Position numbers and translations under genes: made by a program
Shown: positions 45,281 through 54,477 of the stretch, piece after piece
Layout of the letters: each line of letters starts with the position of its first letter
How positions within the stretch are numbered: position 1 is the first letter of the stretch
The notes under the pieces: model-generated
What the model was told of the DNA's origin: nothing
The model's database searches: none
Seen by the model: the letters and a program-made list of their open reading frames with translations, nothing else
Assembly: GCF_900313065.1 (NCBI RefSeq)
Contig: NZ_OMPU01000010.1
Span: forward strand, 682,001 to 746,000
Direction of reading: 5' to 3'
Length of the DNA stretch: 64,000 nt
Origin: Kiloniella sp. EL199
GTDB lineage: Bacteria > Pseudomonadota > Alphaproteobacteria > Kiloniellales > Kiloniellaceae

Positions 45281-47005
45281 ATGCGATTTGTACTTGTCGG
45301 TTTGTTGATTTTATTGACTGCAGGGTGTGTTGCATCCAAACCACAAAAGAAACCATCATCAGATACGTCAAATTCTGATCTGGACTGTAGTCTTGAACGT
45401 CCTTTGTCCTGTTTTACACTTGGCAATAAATACAGGGATGGAAAAGATCTCGATAGAGATTATTTGAAAGCAGTTCAGGCATATAAGCTTTCATGTGATG
45501 TTGGCTTTAATCCCGGATGCCATAGCCTTGGTGAAATGTACTATAAGGGTAATGGAATTAAGCAGAATTATGCCACAGCTGCGAAATACCTAAACCAAGC
45601 ATGCCATGCTAACTATATGTGGAGTTGTTTACGATTGGCCAGCCTTTATGACAAAGGCTATGGTGTTGAGAAAAATGTTGATAGGGCAACCGAATTATAT
45701 AATGGGGCTTGCGATAAAGGTTTTTCAGAAGGCTGTTTAACCCTAGGGAGCCGTTATTATGATGGTTATTATACTCAGCAAGGAATAGAGCAGGATTATG
45801 AGCAGGCTTATTTGCATTACAAAATAGCCTGTGAACAGGGAAATGGGAAAGGTTGTAATAATCTGGGTAGTCTTTATTCCTTGGGAAAAGGTGTTGAGCG
45901 GGATAAGGGCAAGAGCCAAGATTATTTTCATATAGCTTGTGGTTTGGGCTATAAACCGTCGTGCTCAAAAGAGAATGACGTGCCCCATAAAAAAACGACC
46001 TCCATCCCGTTTTATATGAAACAATACGCGAGAATTGATTACCAGGAAAAAGCCAAAAACCTAGAGATTTTTTGCAAGGGTGGAGATGCCCAAGCTTGTG
46101 CCGATCTGGGGGCGCTTTACTACGACGGTCTTGGTGTTAAAGTCAATAATATAAAAGGCCGTCGGTTGTTTGAACAAGCATGTGATGCGGGTAATGCCAA
46201 AGGGTGCAATGGGTTAGGTGTTTCGTATAGGACAGGCCGAGGCACAAAAAAGGATACTCAAAAAGCAATACCCCTCTATAAACAAGCATGTGACAAAAAT
46301 CATTTACAAGGCTGTGTTAATCTTGGTGACCTTTACCTGTCAGGAATAAAGGGAAGTAGATACTACTCTGATGCAAGATTGTTGTATAAAAAAGCCTGTG
46401 ATGGTGGTTTTGGGTACGGTTGTTTTGCACTCGAATATGTATATGGCAAAGGTAAAACCGTTCAAAAACATAATACTTTAGCTCTGGAGTACCGTAAAAA
46501 AGCAATTGCGCTTTTTGAGGCTTCTTGTGAGCAGGGAGATGTGGTTTCTTGTACGCAATTAGCGAAAGTGTATCGCTCTGGTTACAGCGAAAGAATCAAG
46601 AGTAAAACTGCTCTGGACCATTATGAGTTCTCTTGTAAACGTTCTTACGGGTACGCCTGTAATGAAGCTGCCGATATGTATCGTTTAACTGATGCAATAA
46701 AAAGGGATATGAATAAAGCAACTTATTTCTATACTCAGGCTTGTAACCTAGGTTATTCAGAGGGGTGCTATAATCTAGGATATTTAAAGCGGGCAGGTAT
46801 AGGAATTGATCAAAATTATTCGGAAGCTTTGATCTTTTATGAAAAGGGGTGTTTAGGAGAAAACAGAGTATCTTGCTACGACCTTGTCCGTATGTATGAA
46901 CAGGGTGAAGGTACAGAAAAAAATACCATCAAAGCAAAAGAGTTTTATACGAAAGCTTGTGATCTTGGTCATGGGTACGCGTGTAATAAATCTAGAGGTC
47001 TCTAG
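45281..47005 (+). CDS. Sel1-repeat lipoprotein (Cys-rich, Hcp-like)
   Basis: 574 residues. A lipoprotein signal (MRFVLVGLLILLTAGC, lipobox Cys16) is followed by about fourteen Sel1-like repeats of about 36 residues, each of the form AC..G...GC..LG.LY..G.GV..D...A...Y. Nearly every repeat has two cysteines, as in the Helicobacter cysteine-rich proteins, where they form a disulfide within each repeat. It is likely anchored in the outer or inner membrane facing the periplasm and acts as a protein-interaction scaffold or penicillin/peptidoglycan-binding protein. A second protein of this type is encoded at 58192-59799. GTG 45275 is an alternative start. Confidence 0.88.
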   Translation: MRFVLVGLLILLTAGCVASKPQKKPSSDTSNSDLDCSLERPLSCFTLGNKYRDGKDLDRDYLKAVQAYKLSCDVGFNPGCHSLGEMYYKGNGIKQNYATAAKYLNQACHANYMWSCLRLASLYDKGYGVEKNVDRATELYNGACDKGFSEGCLTLGSRYYDGYYTQQGIEQDYEQAYLHYKIACEQGNGKGCNNLGSLYSLGKGVERDKGKSQDYFHIACGLGYKPSCSKENDVPHKKTTSIPFYMKQYARIDYQEKAKNLEIFCKGGDAQACADLGALYYDGLGVKVNNIKGRRLFEQACDAGNAKGCNGLGVSYRTGRGTKKDTQKAIPLYKQACDKNHLQGCVNLGDLYLSGIKGSRYYSDARLLYKKACDGGFGYGCFALEYVYGKGKTVQKHNTLALEYRKKAIALFEASCEQGDVVSCTQLAKVYRSGYSERIKSKTALDHYEFSCKRSYGYACNEAADMYRLTDAIKRDMNKATYFYTQACNLGYSEGCYNLGYLKRAGIGIDQNYSEALIFYEKGCLGENRVSCYDLVRMYEQGEGTEKNTIKAKEFYTKACDLGHGYACNKSRGL

Positions 47006-47023
47006 CCATTTCAGTGAAATAGA

Positions 47024-47482
47024 ATGCTAATAACAAGGCCAACTGAAAACCACGATCTGGATCTGATCTGTGAACATCGTCAAAAGATGTTTCAAGCGAG
47101 TGGAAAGCCTCGCGAACAAGAACTTGCGGCGATGGATATGCCCTTTCGCGATTGGTTGAGGCCACGTCTGGAAGATCGTAGTTATTTTGGCTTTATTGTT
47201 GAAAGCGAAGGCGCGGCCATTGGCGGTATTGGCTTGATGGTTATTGACTGGCCTCCGCACCCTTCGCATCCACTAGATGATCGCCGGGGCTATGTGCTTA
47301 ATATGTTCGTAGAACCCGATTATCGCGGTCGCGGCATTGCAACTGATTTAATGAATGCAGCAGATACTGAATTCAAACGCAAAGGCATTCGCTATGCTAT
47401 CCTTCATGCAACCAGCAAAGGGCGTCCTCTCTATGAACATCTTGGATGGGCTGGGACGATCGAGATGGCAAAGCAGTATTGA
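47024..47482 (+). CDS. GNAT-family N-acetyltransferase
   Basis: 152 residues. Motif A VLNMFVEPDYRGRGIATDLMNAA contains the RxxGxA acetyl-CoA loop, followed by YAILHATSKGRPLYEHLGW, typical of small single-domain GNATs. It starts 18 bases after the Sel1 lipoprotein gene and may be co-transcribed. Substrate unknown; the ribosome binding site is weak. Confidence 0.88.
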   Translation: MLITRPTENHDLDLICEHRQKMFQASGKPREQELAAMDMPFRDWLRPRLEDRSYFGFIVESEGAAIGGIGLMVIDWPPHPSHPLDDRRGYVLNMFVEPDYRGRGIATDLMNAADTEFKRKGIRYAILHATSKGRPLYEHLGWAGTIEMAKQY

Positions 47483-47612
47483 AGCATTATTATAATTTTT
47501 TTCTATAAACAGAACCTATATTTATCTCTATTATCAACAAATATATAAAGCTTTAAATTATCGTCTAAATCACTAATTGCTGCTTTCCAGTAAAAAATTT
47601 CAGAGGAAGACG

Positions 47613-48458
47613 ATGACTTACGAAGGATACACAACATTCAACGTTTCACTGGCTCAGGCTGTCGCGACGATTACTTTCGATTATCCGCCCGTTAATATTC
47701 AGGGCATTCCCATGCTCGATGATTTAAATCGGCTTGCTGAGAAATTGGAAAAGGACCGCAGTGTTAAGGTTGTTGTTTTCCAATCGGCCCACCCGGAGAT
47801 TTTTGTGGCACATGCCGATACGAATTTCCTGAAGGATATGTCGACTGAGGCTGTTTCCCGCGATCAAGTGGAATGCCTTTATCTGCAAGATGTTTTGCAA
47901 CGGATCAGCATGCTACCTCAGGCAACGATTGCTAAAGTCGAAGGTTTTGCCAGAGGTGGCGGGCACGAGTTCATGTTGGCATGTGACATGCGCTTTGCCG
48001 CAAAGGGCAAGGCAAAGTTCATGCAGATGGAAGTTGGCATGGGGATCTTGCCTTGTGGCGGTGGTGCTTCGCGGATGGCGAGACAGGTTGGTTTGGGGCG
48101 AGCACTGGAAATAATTTTAAGTGCGCGTGACTTTGATGCGGAGCAGGCCGAAGCCTATGGTACAATTAACAAGGCATTGGATGCAGATGCAATTGGCCCC
48201 TATGTAGAGGAGTTGGCAATTCGCATTGCACAATTCCCGGCTGAATCTATAGAAGCGTGCAAACGCACTGTTTATGCCTCTGTGGATTTACCCATTGAAG
48301 ATGCTCTTAAGGAAGAAGCCTACTGGCTTTATCAATCCATGAGCAAAACCCCGGCACAAAAACGTTTCCAGTATGCTGATGATAATAGTGCCCAGAATGA
48401 AATGGATAATCAGCGTAACTGGGACCAGTTAGTCCTGGACATTCAGGGTGTGAAATAA
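47613..48458 (+). CDS. Enoyl-CoA hydratase/isomerase-family protein
   Basis: 281 residues. The crotonase fold shows AVATITFDYPPVNIQGIPM at the N-terminus, the CoA/oxyanion loop VEGFARGGGHEFMLACDMRFA, and the second catalytic region MEVGMGILPCGGGASRMARQVG. The CoA-binding HAD segment AHPEIFVAHADTNFL replaces the usual FSAGADL, so the substrate may be unusual. AGAGGAAG precedes ATG 47613. It is the first gene of a tight unit with an NTF2-like protein and an SDR, which suggests a short oxidation or reduction pathway. Confidence 0.9.
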   Translation: MTYEGYTTFNVSLAQAVATITFDYPPVNIQGIPMLDDLNRLAEKLEKDRSVKVVVFQSAHPEIFVAHADTNFLKDMSTEAVSRDQVECLYLQDVLQRISMLPQATIAKVEGFARGGGHEFMLACDMRFAAKGKAKFMQMEVGMGILPCGGGASRMARQVGLGRALEIILSARDFDAEQAEAYGTINKALDADAIGPYVEELAIRIAQFPAESIEACKRTVYASVDLPIEDALKEEAYWLYQSMSKTPAQKRFQYADDNSAQNEMDNQRNWDQLVLDIQGVK

Positions 48459-48460
48459 TC

Positions 48461-48859
48461 ATGCAAGAAAACAAACAGATTATCCGGGCGTTTCTGAGGC
48501 GCTTTTCTGTTGGCGATGTATATGGTGTTCTTGAATTACTTGATGAAGATGTTGTCTGGCGCGTTATGGGGAGGGAAGGAGAACTCCCTGTTTCGGGTGA
48601 AATGGATAAGGACGGTATTGCCAATTTGATGGAAACAGTTGCTACCGTATTCCCGAATGGTATGGAACTTACTGCTACAGGTTGGACTGTTGAAGGGGAC
48701 CGGGTCGCTGTAGAGGTTGAATCATATGGTCAGAAGGACAATGGCACAATCTACAATAATCTGTATCATTTTTTGTTTGGTTTTGCTGATGGCCAAATTG
48801 TTGCGATCCGCGAGTATATGGACACGCTTCATGTCAAAACAGTTTTCATTGATGATTGA
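48461..48859 (+). CDS. SnoaL-like/NTF2-fold protein
   Basis: 132 residues with the NTF2-like cone fold: N-terminal helix QIIRAFLRRFSVGDVYGVLELLDEDVVWRVMG, GTIYNNLYHFLFGFADGQIVAIREYMDT at the end. Members include polyketide cyclases, ketosteroid isomerases and limonene epoxide hydrolases; catalysis cannot be inferred from this sequence. It starts 2 bases after the enoyl-CoA hydratase stop. Confidence 0.85.
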   Translation: MQENKQIIRAFLRRFSVGDVYGVLELLDEDVVWRVMGREGELPVSGEMDKDGIANLMETVATVFPNGMELTATGWTVEGDRVAVEVESYGQKDNGTIYNNLYHFLFGFADGQIVAIREYMDTLHVKTVFIDD

Positions 48860-48889
48860 ATTGTATGGTGGGCAACGGGTGAAAAGCCG

Positions 48890-49732
48890 ATGAGTGATAA
48901 CGATAGAACAGTATGTGGAAGAAAAGTTCTGATTACGGGTGCGACCGATGGAGTTGGTCGTATCACAGCAGAAAAAATGGCTATCCGAGGTGCAACTGTA
49001 TTGGTGCATGGACGTTCCGCAACCAAAATTGCGGCAGCAGTTGAAGAACTTAAACAAAAAACAGGCAATGATCAGGTTTTTGGATATAAAGCTGATCTTG
49101 GATCTTTGGCTGAAGTTCGCGACTTGGCGGAACAAATAACCTCGGAACATCCTGCGTTGGATGTATTGATTAATAATGCAGGCTTGGGACCGGGCAGTTC
49201 CGAAGATCAGTTAAAGCGTCTGGTAAGTCAGGATGGTTACGAGTTGCGTTTGCAGGTTAATTATCTGGCGACTGTTTTGTTATCACAACTTTTGTTGCCT
49301 GCCCTGGAAAAGGCGCACGGGCGTATTATTAATATTGCTTCGGCCGCGCAATCACCGGTGCAGTTTGATGACATTATGCTGGAACAGGGATTTACTGCGT
49401 CAAAAGCTTATGCCCAGAGTAAGCTGGCCGTTGTTATATTCAGTTTGTTTTATGCTGAACAGGTCCGTGATCGGAATGTTACTGTAAATGCCCTTGATCC
49501 CGGATCATTTTTGAACACCCGTATGGTGAAAGAGGCGTATGGTTCTTCTGCTGTAAGTCCGGAAACCGGGGCCCGTGCACATGTGTTCCTGGCTTGTGCA
49601 TCTGAGCTAGATGCTGTGACAGGGCAATACTTTGATCAAATGAAACCGGGAAAGGCGCATGAACAGGCGTATAATGAAGAGGATCAAGAACATTTGTGGC
49701 AGGTAACGAACCAGCTACTTTCCGGTATTTGA
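48890..49732 (+). CDS. Short-chain dehydrogenase/reductase
   Basis: 280 residues. The nucleotide motif TGATDGVG (17-24), NNAG in VLINNAGLG, and the catalytic triad Ser in IINIASAAQS with Y-x-x-x-K in AYAQSKLAVV are all present, so it should be an active NAD(P)-dependent oxidoreductase of the retinol-dehydrogenase/WWOX-like type. It starts 30 bases after the SnoaL-like gene and completes the three-gene unit. It converges with the LysR gene. Confidence 0.92.
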   Translation: MSDNDRTVCGRKVLITGATDGVGRITAEKMAIRGATVLVHGRSATKIAAAVEELKQKTGNDQVFGYKADLGSLAEVRDLAEQITSEHPALDVLINNAGLGPGSSEDQLKRLVSQDGYELRLQVNYLATVLLSQLLLPALEKAHGRIINIASAAQSPVQFDDIMLEQGFTASKAYAQSKLAVVIFSLFYAEQVRDRNVTVNALDPGSFLNTRMVKEAYGSSAVSPETGARAHVFLACASELDAVTGQYFDQMKPGKAHEQAYNEEDQEHLWQVTNQLLSGI

Positions 49733-49779
49733 TAGTGGCTTTTGTCAATATACGGATACTTGAATGATCAATATTGAAA

Positions 49780-50688
49780 CTATGGGGGTGTTCCTTGCTG
49801 GTCCCAATAAGGAACCTCACCGTAATGTTTGACAAAAAAGTCAATAAAGGCACGTACTTTAGGCGCCAGTAATCTGGAACTGGGATAAACCGCCCAGATA
49901 GCCGTGTCGGATATCAGAGGGTAATCTGCGAGTATAGGAACCAGTTTGCCTGCGTTAAGATGATCATAGATGCTCCAGGTTGCATTCAGCGTAATACCGA
50001 GACCAGCTGCGCAGGCATCTCGGACAGCCTGTCCGTCATCAGTGCTAAATCGACCCTTGGCTTTTATTATCTTGACGCCTGCAGGTGTCTCAAATGTCCA
50101 ATTTTCCAGCCCGACAAAAGTTATGCAATGATGGTTTTCTAAATCTTCAGGTGACTGAGGTATACCGTGTTCAGCCAAATATTCCGGGGACGCACAGAGA
50201 ATTCGGTTGTCTTTAGCCAGTTTGCGAGCAATCAAAGAAGAATCTTTCAGATGAGCATTACGAATAGCGACATCAAATCCACCTTCGATAAAGTCGATCA
50301 TTGTATCTGTTAACCGCAGATCAATGGATAGATGCGGATATTGTAACAGGAATTCTTTCAAAGCCGGAACAACATGCATGCGTCCAAAAGAAGACGGAGC
50401 AGCAACCCGTAATGTACCTCTCGGAGATCCATCCCCGGCACCGACGGATGCACGTGCTGCCTCAACACTTGCAAGAACTTCTATGGCATGAGGAAGAAAA
50501 GATTCACCATCTTCAGTTAATGATACTTTTCTGGTGGTTCTGTGTACCAGTCGAGTTCCGAGTATCTGCTCCAGTTTATTTATGTGCGTTCCAGCCACAG
50601 TTGGCGACAGACCAAATTCACGCCCTGCCAAGCTGATGTTGTTGAGAACAGCTAATCGTACAAATAATTTCAGATGCTCTATGTTCAT
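49780..50688 (-). CDS. LysR-family transcriptional regulator
   Basis: 302 residues. N-terminal winged HTH MNIEHLKLFVRLAVLNNISLAGREFGLSPTVAGTHINKLEQILG, then RTTRKVSLTEDGESFLPHA and the periplasmic-binding-like effector domain (GTLRVAAPSSFGRMHVVPAL, RLTDTMIDFIEGGFDVAIRNA). This is the AaeR/DmlR-like branch. It faces the CmcJ/NvfI-type oxidoreductase gene across 120 bases with LysR-box-like palindromes, so that gene is its likely target. Confidence 0.92.
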   Translation of the reverse strand: MNIEHLKLFVRLAVLNNISLAGREFGLSPTVAGTHINKLEQILGTRLVHRTTRKVSLTEDGESFLPHAIEVLASVEAARASVGAGDGSPRGTLRVAAPSSFGRMHVVPALKEFLLQYPHLSIDLRLTDTMIDFIEGGFDVAIRNAHLKDSSLIARKLAKDNRILCASPEYLAEHGIPQSPEDLENHHCITFVGLENWTFETPAGVKIIKAKGRFSTDDGQAVRDACAAGLGITLNATWSIYDHLNAGKLVPILADYPLISDTAIWAVYPSSRLLAPKVRAFIDFFVKHYGEVPYWDQQGTPP

Positions 50689-50721
50689 TATGATTATAAG
50701 GAAAAAGTTAAAACTTATTTC

Positions 50722-50738
50722 ATAATAGCATAAATTAT
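50722..50738. promoter_or_regulatory. Candidate LysR box
   Basis: ATAAT (50722-50726) and ATTAT (50734-50738) are inverted copies with a 7-base centre, the T-N11-A pattern of LysR sites. A second dyad, CAATT-GATTA-AATTG, lies at 50778-50792 close to the next start codon. Confidence 0.4.
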
Positions 50739-50808
50739 CAATTCAATGATATATAATTAAATTAAGTATCAGTGGTCCAATTGATTAAATTGAAAAGGTG
50801 CTGGTGCT

Positions 50809-51630
50809 ATGAAACAACTTCCCTTTATACATGCACAAATGGAATATTCCCGTACGGCAGGCGAAAATCCCTATGTTGATTATTCCAACACAATGGTTGG
50901 CCCTGTTCCTTACAATCTTGTCGCGGAGCATTACAAGGTTCAGGTTAATAATGCCCGTTTGTCGGATAGTATTCCAACATTGGATGACAATGGGTTTGAG
51001 CTGGTAAAAACTGGCCTGGACTTTGATCAGTTTGAATCATCTGAAAAGGTCAAGGGGCAGTTCTATTCTGCTGTCGAAAGTTTTTTGGGACGTCATTTGC
51101 CCGGGGTCAAGGCGGTCATTGCGTTTGACCATAATTTACGTAGTCGAGCTGTGGATGATCATACCGTTAACAAGCGAAATCCTGTCCCAACAGTTCATGC
51201 TGATTATTCTCAATTGGCCGGCCCTCAGAGGAAGAAAGAAATTCTTGGCACGGATGAGAATGAATCAGATCGCTTTGCCTTTATAAACTATTGGCAACCA
51301 ATACGACATATTGTTGAAGAAAGCCCTTTGGCTATGTGTGATACCAGGACGGTAGATCAACAGGATTTTATAAGGACAAAATTAAAGTATCCCCATCGAG
51401 AGGGAGAAGTGTATACGGTGAAACATAGCTCAAAACACATATGGTATTACTATCCGGGTATGGCGCCGGACGAAGCGCTGTTATTAAAGTGTTATGATTC
51501 CGAAACCGATGGCCGGTCCCGTTTTCTGGCTCATTCAGCGATTGATGATCCAACCAGTCCAGCCACTGCCAGAGCCAGAGAGAGTATAGAGGTTCGGACG
51601 TTGGTTTTATTCGACCGAAGTATGTCGTAG
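50809..51630 (+). CDS. CmcJ/NvfI-family (GA4-desaturase-like) oxidoreductase
   Basis: 273 residues with the family motifs VHADYSQLAGP (about 127-137), FINYWQPI, ESPLAMCD, KHIWYYYPGMAPDEALLLKCYDS and the C-terminal HSAIDDP and RESIEVRTLVLF. These are related to fungal and bacterial CmcJ, AsaB and NvfI proteins, which carry a His-x-Asp plus distal His and act in natural-product tailoring such as hydroxylation, methoxylation steps or isomerisation; their cofactor use is like 2-oxoglutarate/iron enzymes. It stands alone in its direction, under the divergent LysR gene. The substrate is unknown. Confidence 0.85.
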   Translation: MKQLPFIHAQMEYSRTAGENPYVDYSNTMVGPVPYNLVAEHYKVQVNNARLSDSIPTLDDNGFELVKTGLDFDQFESSEKVKGQFYSAVESFLGRHLPGVKAVIAFDHNLRSRAVDDHTVNKRNPVPTVHADYSQLAGPQRKKEILGTDENESDRFAFINYWQPIRHIVEESPLAMCDTRTVDQQDFIRTKLKYPHREGEVYTVKHSSKHIWYYYPGMAPDEALLLKCYDSETDGRSRFLAHSAIDDPTSPATARARESIEVRTLVLFDRSMS

Positions 51631-51683
51631 AGCGGGCAATTTTCAATTTGTGTAGCCAGTATTTATTTACAGGATAAACGTGC

Positions 51684-52055
51684 TTACTCTTTTATCCATT
51701 CGGCTTGTCCTTCGTCGTTGATGCGTACGTTCAGTTCATAGATAACGCCGGGATCACCATAGTGGTCAAAAACGAAGGTGAAGCATTTTGCACAGCCCGT
51801 TGGTTGAGGCTCTTTCAGGCGCAAGTTATGGCCATCCTGAACATAAATCTCAGCTGTTTCAGCAAAGGAAAAGGCAGTTGCCTGCAACGCGATTTTTTCA
51901 GCCGGGGATACTTCTACTGTTCTTGCCGCCGGTGCTGTACCTGGCTGTGCCTCGTCCACAGTCACTTGATCTTTTTCTTGAAGGTACAAACCTGCCCCGA
52001 TCATGATGGTGAGGATACAAACAAGGGCAATTAAGATCGTTTTGCTATTTTTCAT
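51684..52055 (-). CDS. Hypothetical protein with N-terminal membrane anchor
   Basis: 123 residues. One hydrophobic segment at about 6-24 (TILIALVCILTIMIGAGLYL) acts as signal or anchor, followed by a Thr/Ala/Pro linker and a small domain with TGCAKCFTFVFDHYGD. The CxxC pair could bind metal or be redox-active. I recognise no family. Start at ATG 52055, with a TTG directly before it. Confidence 0.65.
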   Translation of the reverse strand: MKNSKTILIALVCILTIMIGAGLYLQEKDQVTVDEAQPGTAPAARTVEVSPAEKIALQATAFSFAETAEIYVQDGHNLRLKEPQPTGCAKCFTFVFDHYGDPGVIYELNVRINDEGQAEWIKE

Positions 52056-52079
52056 CAACTCATTCCCAAAAGAAAAATT

Positions 52080-52949
52080 CTAACGCAACTCTTGGCGGAT
52101 CAGTGTGATAAAATCGCGAACACGTTGTGGCGGTTTGGTGTCAAATTGATGCAAGGCATAGATCGGGGCGTCACCAAGGGGTGATATTCTGATTAGAGGA
52201 TTCTTTTCTTGTTCTGGTGTTACGGCGATGTCGGGTAATCTGGCAATCCCGAGGCCGCTTTGGGTGAGCTTGAGGATATCGGGCAGGCTGTTACAGCGTG
52301 CGCGAGGCAGGACCTTGAAAGAAACGCCCTTGGATAAGTTATAGGTTACGGGATTTCCCTGCCATTCATTGGCAACATGGTCCCACGTTTCCAAATCGTT
52401 CAGATCGTCAGGAATACCACCTTGGGCTTTGATGTAATCCGGGTGCGCGTAGAGGCTTTCACTTAATGTACCGACCTTGGTCACACGGGCTGTCTGTCCG
52501 GCCAGTTTGCCGACGCGAATGGCGAGATCAATATGCTCTTCGATCAGTTTGACTGAGGCATCTTCGGCCACCAGTCGTACGGACATTCGGGGATAACGAT
52601 CCAGATAGAGCTTAATTGCCGGAGTAATAACAGTGGCGCAGAGTGCGTGAGGTGCGGTAATGGAAAGAGTACCTTGTGGGTCGTTCTTGTCCTCCCAAAT
52701 ACTTTCCAAAGCATCGTTGTAGGCATCTTTTATGGCAAGGCAGCTGTCATAGAAGCGTGCACCTGCATCCGTTAAGGTCAAGGATCTGGTACTGCGCTGG
52801 AGCAGGCGGATATTCATGTCTGCCTCCAAACGGGAAATGGTTTGGCTGATCGCGGATTTGCTGCGGCCTAGACGGGTGGATGCTGTGGTGAAAGAGCGCG
52901 TTTCGACGACCTCTATAAAGGTCAGCATGTCATGAATATTGGGTTTCAC
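52080..52949 (-). CDS. LysR-family transcriptional regulator
   Basis: 289 residues from a GTG start with AGGA upstream. HTH: HDMLTFIEVVETRSFTTASTRLGRSKSAISQTISRLEADMN, then RSTRSLTLTDAGARFYD and a LysR substrate domain. It is divergent from the small SnoaL-like gene at 53077, its likely target. The small secreted protein gene at 51684-52055 starts 24 bases after it and may be co-transcribed. Confidence 0.92.
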   Translation of the reverse strand: MKPNIHDMLTFIEVVETRSFTTASTRLGRSKSAISQTISRLEADMNIRLLQRSTRSLTLTDAGARFYDSCLAIKDAYNDALESIWEDKNDPQGTLSITAPHALCATVITPAIKLYLDRYPRMSVRLVAEDASVKLIEEHIDLAIRVGKLAGQTARVTKVGTLSESLYAHPDYIKAQGGIPDDLNDLETWDHVANEWQGNPVTYNLSKGVSFKVLPRARCNSLPDILKLTQSGLGIARLPDIAVTPEQEKNPLIRISPLGDAPIYALHQFDTKPPQRVRDFITLIRQELR

Positions 52950-53076
52950 TGTTTAATTTTCCTAAACTATGAAATCATCTAATTCTATCTTATCGTCTTT
53001 ATCTTCTCATGCAATAAAGATCCTGAGACGAACCAAATGGTTCAAGAATATTTGGATCAATTGAGGAGATAGCAAA

Positions 53077-53442
53077 ATGACTACAGATCTAAAAGCGGCA
53101 GTTATCAAAGCGAGTGGAAAGTGGAAGGCAGCTTTTAATTCAGGTGATGCCGCCGGATGTGCCGCCTGTTACGAAGCGGGTGCAGTTATGGTTGCCAAGC
53201 CCTTTGGAACCTTTACCGGGCATACAGAAATTCAGTCTTTCTGGCAGAACCTGATCAATGATGGTTTCACAGATGTTGACTATCTTGACCCGAAAATCAC
53301 GGTTCTGGATGAAACATCAGCCCTTTTGACCAGCGGCTGGAAGATGAACAAGGCGCAAGGGGTTATCACGCGCGAACTCTGGGTACTTCAGGACGACGGC
53401 ACGATGGCGTTGCGTGAAGATCGCTTCGAAGCACGGGAGTAA
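53077..53442 (+). CDS. SnoaL/DUF4440-like NTF2-fold protein
   Basis: 121 residues: N-terminal helix VIKASGKWKAAFNSGDAAGCAACYEAGAVMVAKPFG, TGHTEIQSFWQNLINDGF and a final sheet LWVLQDDGTMALREDRFE. The fold is that of small hydrolases and isomerases; no catalytic residues can be named with confidence. GAGGAG precedes the ATG. It is divergent from a LysR regulator across 127 bases. Confidence 0.85.
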   Translation: MTTDLKAAVIKASGKWKAAFNSGDAAGCAACYEAGAVMVAKPFGTFTGHTEIQSFWQNLINDGFTDVDYLDPKITVLDETSALLTSGWKMNKAQGVITRELWVLQDDGTMALREDRFEARE

Positions 53443-53520
53443 AATAAACCGGGATAAAGTTCAGGAAAATGAGTTTTTGAGATAAGCTATAAAATAAACT
53501 TGGGGTAAGGCCTTCATGAA

Positions 53521-54327
53521 ATGTACAATGCTATGAAACGCATAACGGGAACATATTTTCGGGTACCTGATTTTACGGGCCTTGCCGCGTTTTATGCTGA
53601 TCTTCTGGGGATGAAGATCATTGAAGAAAAACCAGATTGCATTGCTTTCAGCTTTGATAAATCCCAGAACAGTCTGGTGTTCCAGAAAGCTGATGTTACT
53701 GATTATTGTGCAGGACCAAACGACTTTTACTGGAAAGTTGGTATCACGTTGCAAAACCTTGATGAGGCCGTCAACTACTTGCAAAAGAACGGGCAGTCGA
53801 TCAATGATCCCTATCAGTTCAGAGATATCGGCTATATGACCAAGATTACTGATCCCAAGGGGTTTAGCATCGAATTGTTGCAACAGGGATTTGAAGGTAA
53901 TGAACGAGTACTTGATCATAACTCTCTTGCATCAGGCCATGTCATTGCTGATCAGGCGACCTTGGCGCATATAACATTGCGCGTTAGCGATCTCGTTACA
54001 GCGCGCCATTATTTCGAAGGCGAACTGGGAATGCGACTGATGTCGATCCAATCCGTTAACGACAGAGGCTTTTGCCTTTATTTCTATAGCTGGAATGGTG
54101 AAGCATTACCCGATCCTGACTTGACCGCTGTTGCCAATCGTGAATGGCTCTGGCAACGTCCCTATAGCCTGATTGAGTTGCAGCATTGGGAAGGCCTCGC
54201 CACGCAGCTTTCTAAAACACCCGTCAATCAAGCTGGTTTTGACGGCTTTTCTTTTGGGGATGAGGCGACCTGCGTTGCGAACAGGGTTTCCTTGCCGGAG
54301 ATCTTAGAAATTTTTATGATCTCCTGA
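53521..54327 (+). CDS. Two-domain glyoxalase/VOC-family protein
   Basis: 268 residues made of two vicinal-oxygen-chelate modules: RITGTYFRVPDFTGLAAFYADLLGMKI (domain 1, about 5-120, ending KITDPKGFSIELLQQ) and LAHITLRVSDLVTARHYFEGELGMRLM (domain 2, from about 150). Metal ligands are plausible in domain 2 (H at the start, E near LIELQHW), while domain 1 lacks an obvious N-terminal His. Such proteins are ring-cleaving dioxygenases, glyoxalases or resistance proteins. ATG 53533 is an alternative start. Confidence 0.85.
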   Translation: MYNAMKRITGTYFRVPDFTGLAAFYADLLGMKIIEEKPDCIAFSFDKSQNSLVFQKADVTDYCAGPNDFYWKVGITLQNLDEAVNYLQKNGQSINDPYQFRDIGYMTKITDPKGFSIELLQQGFEGNERVLDHNSLASGHVIADQATLAHITLRVSDLVTARHYFEGELGMRLMSIQSVNDRGFCLYFYSWNGEALPDPDLTAVANREWLWQRPYSLIELQHWEGLATQLSKTPVNQAGFDGFSFGDEATCVANRVSLPEILEIFMIS

Positions 54328-54477
54328 ATTATCTAAACGAGCTGTTATAGAAAGATAGGCTGGGGATGATCTGTTTCGCGAATTTTAACAGGCGCAGTTA
54401 TAACCACGGTTCTGTCCCTTAGTTATTGATTTTTGTTTTATTTTTGCCTGATAATTACACAACTGCTGAAACATGGC

